Positions 1-7,959 of a DNA stretch of 16,892 bases are shown here, one piece after another. Position 1 is the first letter of the stretch, and the number at the start of each line of letters is the position of its first letter. The stretch comes from an uncultured Muribaculaceae bacterium. GTDB lineage: Bacteria > Bacteroidota > Bacteroidia > Bacteroidales > Muribaculaceae. Both the position numbers and the translations under genes were made by a program. A model generated the notes under the pieces. It ran no database searches, had not been told where the DNA came from, and saw nothing but the letters and a program-made list of their open reading frames with translations. The stretch lies in NCBI GenBank assembly GCA_947177435.1, contig CAMWUM010000007.1:1-16892 (forward strand), in the 5' to 3' direction.

Positions 1-61
1 ATTAAGGTGAAAAGGTGGCATATTAAGATTTTTTCAAATGCAGCTGCTGAATATCAGATAG

Positions 62-122
62 TTGCATTTATTATATTAAGACTTTTATATTTGGAGCTTA
101 GAACCGTTTAGACGTAATTTTG
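62..122 (+). promoter_or_regulatory. Two overlapping Bacteroidota-type promoters of the outer membrane protein gene
   Basis: Two matches to the Bacteroidota sigma-ABfr consensus (TTTG, about 20 nt, TAnnTTTG) lie in series. The downstream one has TTTG at 90-93, a 21-nt spacer and TAATTTTG at 115-122, which predicts a start near 126. The upstream one has TTG at 62-64, a 21-nt spacer and TATATTTG at 86-93, which predicts a start near 97. The TTTG at 90-93 would therefore be the -7 element of one promoter and the -33 element of the other. The elements are seen in the sequence; promoter activity is inferred. Confidence 0.55.
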
Positions 123-150
123 CATCAGAAAAATCAATAAAAACTGATGC
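122..150 (+). promoter_or_regulatory. Inverted repeat just before the start codon (operator or leader hairpin)
   Basis: GCATCAG at 122-128 and CTGATGC at 144-150 are perfect 7-bp inverted copies. They are separated by a 15-nt A-rich loop and end 4 nt before the ATG at 155. The left arm overlaps the last base of the -7 element and the predicted start site. It could be a regulator-binding dyad or an RNA hairpin that holds the A-rich initiation region in its loop. Seven perfect pairs in this position are notable, but the function is inference. Confidence 0.45.
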
Positions 151-154
151 GAAT

Positions 155-2464
155 ATGAAAAAGATTATTGCTCTTTATTTTGCCATCTTGGCAATCTTGC
201 CGGCCGTCGGCAGAGAGGTCACCGGCCAAGTAATCGGTGAGGACAATGCGCCTCTCGACTTTGTCAACGTAGTGCTGTACCAGGACTCCGTCTACGTAAC
301 GGGCGCGATAACTGACGCTGAGGGCTATTTTGCCATCAGCACCGCTGCCGAGGGCCCCCTTACCGCTAACGTATCTTTTATTGGATATGATGCTCGCTCC
401 ATCGCTGTACCCCACTCCGGTAATTTGGGCATCATACGCCTTACGCCATCCACTGTCGCATTTGGGGAGATTGTCGTTAGCGCCACTCGACCTTCGACCG
501 TAATGAAAGGAAACGCGCTTGTTACTAACGTAGATGGCAGCTCGCTTGCGATAGCGGGCACCGCCAAAGATGTGCTGGCGCAAGTGCCAATGGTAATCAA
601 CAATGGCGGCGCCCTTGAGGTATTTGGCAAGGGCACACCCGAAATCTACATCAATGGCCGCAAAATCAATGACACGCAAGAGCTGTCTCAGCTTAATTCG
701 CATGACATAAAAAATGTCGAGGTCATTACTAACCCCGGAGCGGGATATACCGCCAATGTGAAGTCGGTAATACGCATACGCACAAAACCGCCAAAGGGCG
801 ACGGATGGAGCGGCACATTCCGCACCGACAACGGATTTCTCCGCGATTACCGCACAGGCAACACAATCGATCTGAAATACCGCACCGGCGGCTTGGAAGT
901 CTTTGCCAATTACGGATGGTGGTACGGCCACAACTTTGTCGACAAAATTGACCAAATGACCACTGCGACCACATCAAGCAAATATCTCCAAAAGATACAT
1001 TCTGACTGGAAAGAGATATACAACGATATGAACGGCAAATTGGGATTTTCGTGGCTTATCAATGACAATCATAGCATTGGCGCTTATTACCGCAGCGGTT
1101 GGAATCGACATTCTATGACGGGACAAACTCCCACTGAAGTATGGCAAAACGGCACTATGACCGAAAATATTAACACTGTAATGAATAATAGATCAAACGC
1201 CGGGCCACTCCATTCGGCAAATATTTACTACAATGGCTCCGTCGGAGAATTAGGAATTGATTTAAATGTCGATTACATGCACTTCAAACAACGCCAAAAC
1301 TCCCAGAACGATGAATCTGCGCAGTTGGGGGATGACCGAAACGTAATAATTACGTCCATCAATCGCAATCGCATGTTTGCTGAGAAGTTGGTTCTAAGTT
1401 ATCCTCTTTGGCGAGGAGGGATTGAAGTGGGTGAAGAATACACTAACACGCGCTCCACAAATCTTTCATCTGCAAATATCACTGAGATAGCCGATGCAGA
1501 CAACCGAGTGGAAGAAAGCAATATGGCTGCATTCGTCGAAATTGGCCAACAATTTGGCCGTTTCAATGTCGGCATTGGGTTGCGATATGAGCACGTAAAG
1601 TTCAATAATAATGAAATGAGAAAGCTTCGTGAGGGGCAAAGCAAGACCTACAACAATGTCTTCCCGTCGCTAAATATTTCGACGAAAGTAGGCCACGTGA
1701 ATATGGGACTGAACTATTCCAACAAAACAGTACGCCCCGGCTATGGCCAGCTTGACGGCACGGTCACATATATCAACCGCCTAACCTACGAAACAGGAAA
1801 CCCATATCTCAAACCCACTAAACTCCAGACATTGGAATACATGGCTCAATGGCGACAGTTCTATGCCCAATTGTCATACACCTATTTTAAAAACGGAGTT
1901 TACAACATCACAGAGCCTTACGGCACAGATGGCGAGTCAACAATCATACGCACCGCCAATCTTGCCCACAAGCATTATTTCCAGGCTTTCATAGGCGGCC
2001 AATTCAAGTTAGGCGCATGGCAGCCTCGGGTGAACTTAGGCATTAATAAGCAGTGGCTTACACTTCCAGTGAATGGCGAGCCGATGACTATGAATGCACC
2101 GGGGATAATGTTTCAATGGCAAAATGCTTTGCATCTACCATTTGACATCTGGCTCAATATCGACGCGCAGTTGATGACGCCTACTTGGGACAACAACATC
2201 AAACTATCCAATACTCCGTGGCACGTCAATGCCAAGATTTACAAGGGCTTCTTTAACGATGCCTTCAGCATCGCTTTCGAAGCAAACGATTTATTCAATT
2301 CATCAAACAGGGATGCGAAGTTTTACAGCGACGCAGTGCAGATAGTCCAGAAGAACTTCTCCCCTACTCGATCAGCAATGCTAACCCTGCAATACCGCTT
2401 CAACTCCACCCGCGACCGCTATCGCGGCACCGGCGCAGGCAATGCCGAGAAATCCCGATTCTAA
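155..2464 (+). CDS. TonB-plug outer membrane beta-barrel protein (OMP_b-brl_3 family)
   Basis: The 769-residue protein is predicted to be an outer membrane barrel. It has a signal peptide (about 1-19), then a carboxypeptidase-regulatory-like beta-sandwich (about 21-98) typical of Bacteroidota TonB-dependent proteins. A plug-like domain follows (about 105-212) with EIYINGRKI and DIKNVEVITNPGAGY, and the rest is a long barrel region rich in aromatic residues. The C-terminus (YRFN..RDRYRGTGAGNAEKSRF) is characteristic of the barrel family annotated as outer membrane beta-barrel family protein, not of classical SusC. No SusD-like partner or TonB box is evident, so the ligand cannot be named. The gene is monocistronic within the window and convergent with the helicase gene, with 2 bp between stops. 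It looks more AT-rich than the minus-strand genes (24 G/C of 60 in 1021-1080). The start ATG is supported by the signal peptide and by the promoters upstream. Confidence 0.88.
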   Translation: MKKIIALYFAILAILPAVGREVTGQVIGEDNAPLDFVNVVLYQDSVYVTGAITDAEGYFAISTAAEGPLTANVSFIGYDARSIAVPHSGNLGIIRLTPSTVAFGEIVVSATRPSTVMKGNALVTNVDGSSLAIAGTAKDVLAQVPMVINNGGALEVFGKGTPEIYINGRKINDTQELSQLNSHDIKNVEVITNPGAGYTANVKSVIRIRTKPPKGDGWSGTFRTDNGFLRDYRTGNTIDLKYRTGGLEVFANYGWWYGHNFVDKIDQMTTATTSSKYLQKIHSDWKEIYNDMNGKLGFSWLINDNHSIGAYYRSGWNRHSMTGQTPTEVWQNGTMTENINTVMNNRSNAGPLHSANIYYNGSVGELGIDLNVDYMHFKQRQNSQNDESAQLGDDRNVIITSINRNRMFAEKLVLSYPLWRGGIEVGEEYTNTRSTNLSSANITEIADADNRVEESNMAAFVEIGQQFGRFNVGIGLRYEHVKFNNNEMRKLREGQSKTYNNVFPSLNISTKVGHVNMGLNYSNKTVRPGYGQLDGTVTYINRLTYETGNPYLKPTKLQTLEYMAQWRQFYAQLSYTYFKNGVYNITEPYGTDGESTIIRTANLAHKHYFQAFIGGQFKLGAWQPRVNLGINKQWLTLPVNGEPMTMNAPGIMFQWQNALHLPFDIWLNIDAQLMTPTWDNNIKLSNTPWHVNAKIYKGFFNDAFSIAFEANDLFNSSNRDAKFYSDAVQIVQKNFSPTRSAMLTLQYRFNSTRDRYRGTGAGNAEKSRF

Positions 2465-2466
2465 TA

Positions 2467-3870
2467 TTAAGCCTCTAGAGTTTGGATGATGAAAAGGCGG
2501 GTGCGGGCGCGGCTGACGGCAGTGTAGAGCCAGCGGTAGAAGTCCATGCCCATGGCCTCGGCGGGTATGTAGCTCATGTCGACAAAGACGTTGCGCCACT
2601 GCCCACCCTGCGCCTTGTGGCAGGTGACGGCGTAGCCGTACTTGACTTGCAGGGCATTCCAGTGCGGATTGGTTTTCAGCGCGCGCAGGCGTGCGTCAGC
2701 CGGTGTAAAGGCGTCAAAAAGCTCGGGATCCTGCATTATGCCGTAATACAACTGCGACAGGCGATCATTGCTGACGTTGGCTGTCTCGTTGTATAGGGTC
2801 TCGAGCATCACCTTGGCCGTAAAGCGCGCTTCGGTCTCGGGGATAGACAATTCGACATCGGCAAAGCGAAATCCGTACTTGTCCTCTGTGCCAATCACAC
2901 GCTCCACCACCACCGCGTCACCGTTAGCGATGAAGTCGAGCCCCTTGACCTGTGAGGCCCAATGGTAATTGTTTTTGGATACAATCAAGAGTTCGCCACG
3001 CGCCAGTTCCTCATCAAGATAAAGCACCGACTGGCGTATCTCACGATTGAAGCCGGTGGCGCGCTGGTTGGAGCGCGTTATGACGATCGCCTCCTGTATA
3101 CCGTCGCGATTGTATGCCGCATAGAGTTCTTCGGGCATATCCTCGGGCGAGATAAGACGCACGTCGTCAAAACCCTCGGCCTTGAGTTGCGGCGCGGGGA
3201 GAGGGTCGACGCGCATGGCCCGGCGCAGCCAGGTGGCGTTGAACAGTATGCCAGAATGGGCAGCCTGGCGAGCGGTTTCGGTGAGCGTGGCGCGTGTGAC
3301 GCGCAAGCCATATGACCGAAGCGTATCGGGATCCATGGCAGGAGAAAACTCGCTGCCGACCGGAGGCAGCTGGGCCATGTCACCAAGCAGGATGAGTTTG
3401 CAGTTGTCGCCGGTGTAGACGTAATGGATGAGGTCCTCGAGCAAGTTGCCGCCCGAGTGGTCATCTCCGGTAATCATCGAAGCCTCGTCAACGATGAAGA
3501 TTGTGTTTTTGCTTTTGTTCTCCTTGACGACACGCACCGTGCTGGCCGTGTCGCCAAAAGCGGGATGACTGTAGATTTTGCGGTGTATGGTGTAAGCCGC
3601 ATGACCGGCGTAGCCGCCGAATACCTTGGCAGCCCTGCCTGTCGGAGCAAGAAGCATCGAGCCGATGCCGACGGCGCGCAACGCTTTGACCAGCGCTCCG
3701 CATATAGAGGTTTTGCCCGTACCGGCGTACCCGTTGAGCAGGAACACGACATCGGCATGGGCCGCGGGCGAGCAGAAACGCGAAAGCGCGCCAATGACCA
3801 GCTGCTGCTGGCCATTGGGCGCAAATGGGAGCGCGCTCGCTATTTCTGTGGCAAATTGCTCGGCTGTCAC
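2467..3870 (-). CDS. RecD-like superfamily 1 DNA helicase (AAA ATPase)
   Basis: This 467-residue protein is a superfamily 1 helicase of the RecD/Pif1 type. Motifs in order: Walker [10 protein letters not shown] (47-55), motif Ia APTGRAAK (75-82), Walker B IFIVDEA (124-130), motif [17 protein letters not shown] (159-172), motif IV around [14 protein letters not shown] (264-277), motif V with [11 protein letters not shown] (415-425), and motif [15 protein letters not shown] (447-459). Bacteroidota carry a short stand-alone protein of this kind, often annotated as exodeoxyribonuclease V or RecD-like; the exact repair role is not established from sequence. The start is GTG at 3870. An in-frame TAA lies only two codons upstream (3879-3877) and the next Met follows Walker A, so no other start fits. 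The GTG overlaps the cysS stop as GTGA, implying translational coupling to cysS. Confidence 0.9.
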   Translation of the reverse strand: MTAEQFATEIASALPFAPNGQQQLVIGALSRFCSPAAHADVVFLLNGYAGTGKTSICGALVKALRAVGIGSMLLAPTGRAAKVFGGYAGHAAYTIHRKIYSHPAFGDTASTVRVVKENKSKNTIFIVDEASMITGDDHSGGNLLEDLIHYVYTGDNCKLILLGDMAQLPPVGSEFSPAMDPDTLRSYGLRVTRATLTETARQAAHSGILFNATWLRRAMRVDPLPAPQLKAEGFDDVRLISPEDMPEELYAAYNRDGIQEAIVITRSNQRATGFNREIRQSVLYLDEELARGELLIVSKNNYHWASQVKGLDFIANGDAVVVERVIGTEDKYGFRFADVELSIPETEARFTAKVMLETLYNETANVSNDRLSQLYYGIMQDPELFDAFTPADARLRALKTNPHWNALQVKYGYAVTCHKAQGGQWRNVFVDMSYIPAEAMGMDFYRWLYTAVSRARTRLFIIQTLEA

Positions 3871-5357
3871 GATTTCTTAAGGGTCCACTCGGCGCCTGCC
3901 TTGGTGTCCTTCACGTCGAAGCCAATCTCTGCCAGACGGTCGCGGATACGGTCACTTGTGGCCCAGTCCTTGTTGGCCTTGGCCTGGCCGCGAAGTTCGA
4001 GCAGAAGATCAACGGCTTGCTCAAAAGGCTTGAGTCCCTGCGCGGACTGCCCCTCGACCATGTCAACGCGGATGCCGAGTATGTCGATAAGGAACGTGTC
4101 CATAACGCGCTTGAGCGTGGCGAGATCTTCGGCCGAAAGGGTGGCGGTGCCGTCCTTGGCTTGGTTGGCGATGCGGCAAATGTCAAACAGATGACTGATG
4201 AGCACGGGGGTGTTGAAGTCGTCGTCGAGGGCATCGTAGCACTTCTGCTCGATGCCTGAGATGTCAACGCTCGACTTCTCAGATGGCTTCACCTCTTGCA
4301 GGCGGCGGTACCCGTCGAGCATACGCTGCAGCGCCTTCTCAGAGGCCTGGAGGGCTTCGTTGGAGAAATCTACCGTGCCACGGTAATGGGCCTGCAATAT
4401 GAAGAAGCGTATGGTCATGGGCGAGTAGGCCTGATCAAGCAACTCATGATCGCCGGTGAAGAATTGGTCGAGCGTGATGAAGTTGCCCAGGCTCTTGCCC
4501 ATCTTGGTGCCGTTGATGGTGATCATGTTGTTATGCATCCACAGGTTCACTGCCGGATGGCCCTGGTGAGCCACCGACTGGGCGATCTCGCACTCGTGGT
4601 GCGGGAACTTGAGGTCCATGCCGCCGCCGTGGATGTCGAATGTTTCGCCGAGGTACTTCTCCCCCATCGTCGAGCACTCGAGGTGCCAGCCGGGGAAACC
4701 GTCGCTCCAAGGCGAAGGCCAGCGCATGATGTGCTCAGGCGAGGCCTTTTTCCATAGGGCGAAGTCGGCTGGATTGCGCTTCTCGCTTTGGCCGTCAAGG
4801 TCGCGGGTGGCCGACAGGAGCTCGTCAATGTTGCGGCCCGAGAGGCGACCATAGCCGAAGTCCTTGTTAAACTTAGGCACGTCGAAGTACACCGAACCGT
4901 CGCTCACGTAGGCGTATCCCTTGTCGAGAATCGACTGCACGTAAGCAATCTGCTCGATGATGTGGCCCGAGGCGTGGGGCTCAATCGATGGAGGCAGCAC
5001 ATTGAGAGCGTCCATAGCCTTGTGGTAGCGGTTCAGATAGTACTGCACCACTTCCATCGGCTCGAGCTGCTCAAGGCGCGCCTTCTTAGCGATTTTGTCC
5101 TCACCCTCGTCGGCGTCGTGTTCGAGATGGCCCACGTCGGTGATGTTGCGCACATAACGCACCTTGTAGCCCAGGTGCTGCAGGTAGCGGAACACAACGT
5201 CGAACGTGATGGCAGGCCTTGCGTGGCCCAGGTGTCCGTCGCCGTACACCGTGGGGCCACACACGTACATGCCCACCATGCCGGGATTGACGGGGCGCAG
5301 CGGCTCCTTAATCCTCGACATGGAGTTGTAGATCATCAAGTTGTTATCCTTGACCAT
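3867..5357 (-). CDS. cysS: Cysteine--tRNA ligase
   Basis: This cytoplasmic class I aminoacyl-tRNA synthetase charges tRNA-Cys with cysteine using ATP. The 496 residues contain the HIGH-type motif HLGH (42-45) inside [18 protein letters not shown] and the KMSKS-type motif KMGKS (285-289) in [11 protein letters not shown]. The four expected zinc ligands are present at C33, C228 (in WHLEC), H253 and E257 (in FPHHECE). A DALR-like anticodon-binding helical region and a short C-terminal domain follow, so the length is normal for the family. The ATG at 5357 gives a 7-residue lead before MIYNSMSR; the Met at residue 8 is an alternative start, since homologues begin near this point. The gene lies 5 bp after the DUF3467 gene and its TGA overlaps the helicase GTG, so the three are probably co-transcribed. 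Confidence 0.97.
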   Translation of the reverse strand: MVKDNNLMIYNSMSRIKEPLRPVNPGMVGMYVCGPTVYGDGHLGHARPAITFDVVFRYLQHLGYKVRYVRNITDVGHLEHDADEGEDKIAKKARLEQLEPMEVVQYYLNRYHKAMDALNVLPPSIEPHASGHIIEQIAYVQSILDKGYAYVSDGSVYFDVPKFNKDFGYGRLSGRNIDELLSATRDLDGQSEKRNPADFALWKKASPEHIMRWPSPWSDGFPGWHLECSTMGEKYLGETFDIHGGGMDLKFPHHECEIAQSVAHQGHPAVNLWMHNNMITINGTKMGKSLGNFITLDQFFTGDHELLDQAYSPMTIRFFILQAHYRGTVDFSNEALQASEKALQRMLDGYRRLQEVKPSEKSSVDISGIEQKCYDALDDDFNTPVLISHLFDICRIANQAKDGTATLSAEDLATLKRVMDTFLIDILGIRVDMVEGQSAQGLKPFEQAVDLLLELRGQAKANKDWATSDRIRDRLAEIGFDVKDTKAGAEWTLKKS

Positions 5358-5362
5358 AGGGA

Positions 5363-5665
5363 TTAGGCGCTGAACTTGTTGCCGTTGTTTGCGGGGTTGA
5401 TGGGCTCCTTGTGGGTGATTTCGCCGAAGGTGGCCTCATACTTTGCCAGGTTGTCGCGCAGGGCGAAGAGGAGGTTCTTGGCGTTCTCGGGGGTCATTAC
5501 CACGCGAGTTTGAACGCGTGCCTGGGGCATGCCGGGCACTACCTGGAGGAAGTCGAAGAAGAACTCGTTGGGCGAGTGGTTGATGACGGCGAGGTTAGCG
5601 TAGTTGCCGGAAGCGACTTCGGGAGTCAGCTCGATCTTTATTTCATTTTTCTGCTGGGGTTCCAT
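5363..5665 (-). CDS. DUF3467 family protein
   Basis: This small soluble 100-residue protein has no signal peptide or membrane segment. It matches what I know of the DUF3467 family: an N-terminal polar stretch, then [17 protein letters not shown], then [23 protein letters not shown], and a polar tail. The family is widespread and its biochemical role is unknown to me, so no function is claimed. The gene ends 5 bp before cysS, which suggests one transcript with it. Its start is fixed by the N-terminal family resemblance. The 67 nt upstream are an unusual G-free stretch on the coding strand, listed separately. No TAnnTTTG promoter element is visible in that gap, so transcription probably comes from the lolD promoter or from an unrecognised one. 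Confidence 0.85.
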   Translation of the reverse strand: MEPQQKNEIKIELTPEVASGNYANLAVINHSPNEFFFDFLQVVPGMPQARVQTRVVMTPENAKNLLFALRDNLAKYEATFGEITHKEPINPANNGNKFSA

Positions 5666-5732
5666 GTTTGTTTGTGTTTGTGTGGTTATGTGATTGATGT
5701 TATTTATGTTATTAATGTTATTGATGTATTGA
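5666..5732 (-). repeat. G-free intergenic leader with four 9-bp tandem repeats
   Basis: The whole gap between the NigD-like and DUF3467 genes contains no C on the plus strand, so the transcribed RNA contains no G over 67 nt. Within it are four consecutive 9-bp units read on the plus strand: ATTGATGTT (5693-5701), ATTTATGTT (5702-5710), ATTAATGTT (5711-5719) and ATTGATGTA (5720-5728). The remainder is a GTTT/GTGT-rich run next to the DUF3467 start (5666-5684). The RNA should be essentially unstructured. Its function is not known. Confidence 0.75.
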
Positions 5733-6410
5733 CTATTTGTAGAAGATGCTTGACTCGTCGCCGTTGGGGGTGCGGCAGGTCACTTTCACGCCTCGGCAAG
5801 TGGGCAAATCCCACACCGAACTTACGTCAAACGACGCATAGCCTGTGGTGTAGTTTTCACCGGGACTCGATGCATGGTAAACGAGCTTGAGTTCGGGCAC
5901 GTCGCTGTTCAGTGTGGAGCTGTCCACCGCTAATTCCATCGTCTTAGCCTTTGCAGCATGCATGCAACTCATCTGCATCTGCATGTTTATGTACTGCCCT
6001 GTGCGGGTCATAGTCTGCGGCTTCACCATCTCGCTTGGATTCTGTGGATCGTAGCCTACGAGCTGTTGGCTGTTGGCATTGTCGAGCAGTCGATAGCCGT
6101 AGAGGGTGATGCGGCCGCTGGTATAGGGTTCTCCGTCCACACGCTTGTACTGGATGATGAAACGGTAACCCGGGTGAAGCACCGTGTCCTGGTCAAATGA
6201 GTAACCCGAATGGTAGTTAATCAGCTCGGAATCGCCGCTGCGACGCAGACTGAAATCACTCCCTTTGGCATCTTTTGACTCAAAGGTGACGAAATCATAG
6301 CAAACGTCGGTAGGCACGCGGTACTCCGGCTCGTCATTAGAGCAGGCGCCCAGGCTCCATGCCAACGGAGCAGCCACTATTGCCAATATGCATCTGTTCA
6401 TCGCCTTCAT
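5733..6410 (-). CDS. NigD-like lipoprotein
   Basis: The protein has 225 residues from the ATG at 6410. It has a lipoprotein signal with lipobox LGAC (20-23) and a mature start CSNDEPE. Acidic residues right after the lipid cysteine resemble the Bacteroidota surface lipoprotein export signal, so surface exposure is plausible but inferred. The body resembles NigD-like proteins: a beta-rich first half with RFIIQYK and a C-terminal half with [10 protein letters not shown] and [11 protein letters not shown], which correspond to the family's conserved strands. The function of NigD-like proteins is poorly known. A Met/Cys/His cluster (MQMQMSCMH, 143-151) stands out. The chosen start overlaps the lolD stop as ATGA and gives a proper signal peptide; an extension to 6476 would not. 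The family call is moderate. Confidence 0.7.
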   Translation of the reverse strand: MKAMNRCILAIVAAPLAWSLGACSNDEPEYRVPTDVCYDFVTFESKDAKGSDFSLRRSGDSELINYHSGYSFDQDTVLHPGYRFIIQYKRVDGEPYTSGRITLYGYRLLDNANSQQLVGYDPQNPSEMVKPQTMTRTGQYINMQMQMSCMHAAKAKTMELAVDSSTLNSDVPELKLVYHASSPGENYTTGYASFDVSSVWDLPTCRGVKVTCRTPNGDESSIFYK

Positions 6411-7084
6411 TTCTTCTTGCCATGGGTTTTGACAGCCTCTATCAGGCCGTCGCGCATGTGGATTACTCGATCGCACTCTGCCGCCAATGACTCGTCATGG
6501 GTGACGATTACGAACGTTACGCCTGTTTCGCGAGTGAGGTCGAAAAATAGGCTGTGCAACTCGCGGCGGTTGCGGCTGTCGAGGCTGCCGGAGGGCTCGT
6601 CGGCAAGCACCACCTTGGGCTTGTTGACCAGCGCGCGAGCCACGGCTGTGCGCTGGCATTCTCCGCCCGACAGCTCGGCCGGCTTGTGCCCCGCCCTATC
6701 GGCAAGGCCCATGTATTTAATCAGCGCCATAGCACTCTCCATCGCCTTGTGGCGAGGCACGCCGCCTATTAGGGCCGGCATCGCCACGTTTTCGAGCATG
6801 GTGAACTCAGGGAGCAGCCTGTGAAACTGAAAGACAAAGCCGATGTTTTCGTTGCGGAACTTCGACAGCTGCTTATCCTTGAACTGCAGCACGTCTACAT
6901 TGTCATAGAGCACTCGCCCGCTGTTCGGACGATCGAGAGTACCCATAATTTGCAGCAGCGTGGTCTTGCCCGCGCCGCTTGGACCGACTATCGAAGTCAC
7001 CTCGCCGTACGGAATTTCCAGGCTGATGCCCTTGAGCACCTGCAGTCCGCCAAAACTCTTCTCTATGCCTTTCAGCTCAATCAT
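6407..7084 (-). CDS. lolD: LolD-like ABC transporter ATP-binding protein
   Basis: This 225-residue ABC ATPase is of the LolD/MacB/FtsE group. In the LolCDE complex LolD powers release of mature lipoproteins from the inner membrane toward the outer membrane. Visible motifs: Walker [10 protein letters not shown] (34-42), Q-loop Q86 in [13 protein letters not shown], signature LSGGECQR (138-145), Walker B VVLADE (158-163), D-loop SLDS (167-170) and switch His196 in VTHD. The signature has Cys where Gln, Lys or Arg is usual (GECQR), which should be tolerated. No LolC/LolE-like permease lies in the window, so a MacB-type role cannot be excluded. The position next to lgt and a lipoprotein gene favours LolD. 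A promoter sits almost on its start codon, implying leaderless translation. The ORF ends in an ATGA overlap with the NigD-like gene. Confidence 0.85.
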   Translation of the reverse strand: MIELKGIEKSFGGLQVLKGISLEIPYGEVTSIVGPSGAGKTTLLQIMGTLDRPNSGRVLYDNVDVLQFKDKQLSKFRNENIGFVFQFHRLLPEFTMLENVAMPALIGGVPRHKAMESAMALIKYMGLADRAGHKPAELSGGECQRTAVARALVNKPKVVLADEPSGSLDSRNRRELHSLFFDLTRETGVTFVIVTHDESLAAECDRVIHMRDGLIEAVKTHGKKK

Positions 7085-7087
7085 TAC

Positions 7088-7120
7088 GCAAAGTTACTAA
7101 AAAATTCCCTTACCCCCAAA
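7088..7120 (-). promoter_or_regulatory. Promoter directly in front of lolD
   Basis: Read on the minus strand there is TTTG (7120-7117), a 20-nt spacer and TAACTTTGC (7096-7088), which matches the Bacteroidota -33/-7 consensus exactly. The -33 element begins 3 nt after the lgt stop. The predicted start is about 4 nt past the -7 box, at about 7085, one base before the lolD ATG at 7084. This separates the lolD block from the lgt end of the polysaccharide operon. Confidence 0.65.
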
Positions 7121-7123
7121 TAA

Positions 7124-7951
7124 TCATTTCTTCTTTGGGCGGGCGAAGTCGATTTTTTGTGGGGAGCGTGAGAAGGCATAGATGAGCAGGGCAACGCCGA
7201 TGAGGATGCAGGGCACACTGAGCCATTGGCCCATGTTGAGGCCAGTGGCGGCATAGGCTGCTGCATCGGTGGGACCATCCTGGATGTTCTTGACGAACTC
7301 GATGAGGAAACGCGCACTAAACACCCACACGAAGAATGTGCCAAGCAACAGGCCGTGGCGTTCCTCGGCGTTCTTTTTCCAATACATCCACATCAGCAGG
7401 GCGAAGAGCGCGAAGTAAGCCAGCGCTTCGTAAATCTGGGTGGGATGGCACGGAACGTCCATACCGGCGCGCACGAAGATGAAGCCCCAAGGAAGGTCGG
7501 TCTGATGGCCGAATATCTCGGAGTTGAAAAGATTGCCAAGGCGTATCAATCCCGCCACAAGAGCGGTGGGCACGCACAAGCGGTCAAGCGTCCACAGCAC
7601 TGACCGCTTTGATGTGAATATCGAAAACAACACAACTGCCAGCACCACGCCAATTACGCCGCCGTGGCTGGCAAGGCCGCCGTGCCACACCATAATTATC
7701 TCCGACGGATGCGCAGAGTAATAGGGCCATTCGTAGAAGAACACGTGGCCAAGGCGAGCACCAATAATTGTGCCCAGCACGGTATATATGAGCAATATCC
7801 CAATCCATTTCTCGGGTGCGCGCTCGTGCTCGAACATGCGAGTCATAATGACCGTACCGATCCAGAATCCGATGGCGAACATAAGTCCGTACCACCGCAA
7901 ATGGCCGAAGATTGTGGGGCTTACGTCCCAGGTGATGAAGTCGAATATCAT
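7124..7951 (-). CDS. lgt: Prolipoprotein diacylglyceryl transferase
   Basis: Lgt transfers a diacylglyceryl group from phosphatidylglycerol to the lipobox cysteine of prolipoproteins in the inner membrane, the first step of lipoprotein maturation. The 275-residue protein has about seven hydrophobic segments. Family landmarks are HGG around H96, the signature GLIRLGNLFNSEIFG (134-148) with R137, N140 and E145 corresponding to the E. coli R143/N146/E151 set, HPTQIYEA (169-176), and SARFLIEF (212-219) carrying the conserved Arg (R214). The C-terminus is basic (RPKKK). The gene begins 8 bp after the polymerase gene, so it is probably on the polysaccharide transcript. I see no separate promoter in that gap. 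Wza and the NigD-like protein, both encoded nearby, would be substrates. Confidence 0.96.
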   Translation of the reverse strand: MIFDFITWDVSPTIFGHLRWYGLMFAIGFWIGTVIMTRMFEHERAPEKWIGILLIYTVLGTIIGARLGHVFFYEWPYYSAHPSEIIMVWHGGLASHGGVIGVVLAVVLFSIFTSKRSVLWTLDRLCVPTALVAGLIRLGNLFNSEIFGHQTDLPWGFIFVRAGMDVPCHPTQIYEALAYFALFALLMWMYWKKNAEERHGLLLGTFFVWVFSARFLIEFVKNIQDGPTDAAAYAATGLNMGQWLSVPCILIGVALLIYAFSRSPQKIDFARPKKK

Positions 7952-7959
7952 AGTTTGCG

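Noticed and set aside
134-955. Long open frame (273 codons) on the minus strand opposite the outer membrane protein gene
   Set aside because: It is antisense to a clear gene with signal peptide, plug and barrel features, and its translation shows no recognisable domain.
2410-2427. Inverted repeat CCGCGA-N6-TCGCGG as a terminator
   Set aside because: It lies inside the coding sequence of the outer membrane gene, has no T-run on either side, and can be explained by Arg codons.
155-2464. SusC of a SusC/SusD nutrient-uptake locus
   Set aside because: The C-terminus and plug match the OMP_b-brl_3 type, the length is short for SusC, and no SusD or glycan-degrading gene is next to it in the window.
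3424-5366. Long plus-strand open frames (256 and 192 codons) opposite the helicase and cysS genes
   Set aside because: They mirror well-conserved enzymes with all motifs on the minus strand. Long antisense frames are common opposite GC-rich genes.
6411-6476. N-terminal extension of the NigD-like lipoprotein by 22 residues
   Set aside because: The extension is polar and arginine-rich and would bury the signal peptide. The ATG at 6410 gives a normal lipoprotein signal and an ATGA overlap with lolD.
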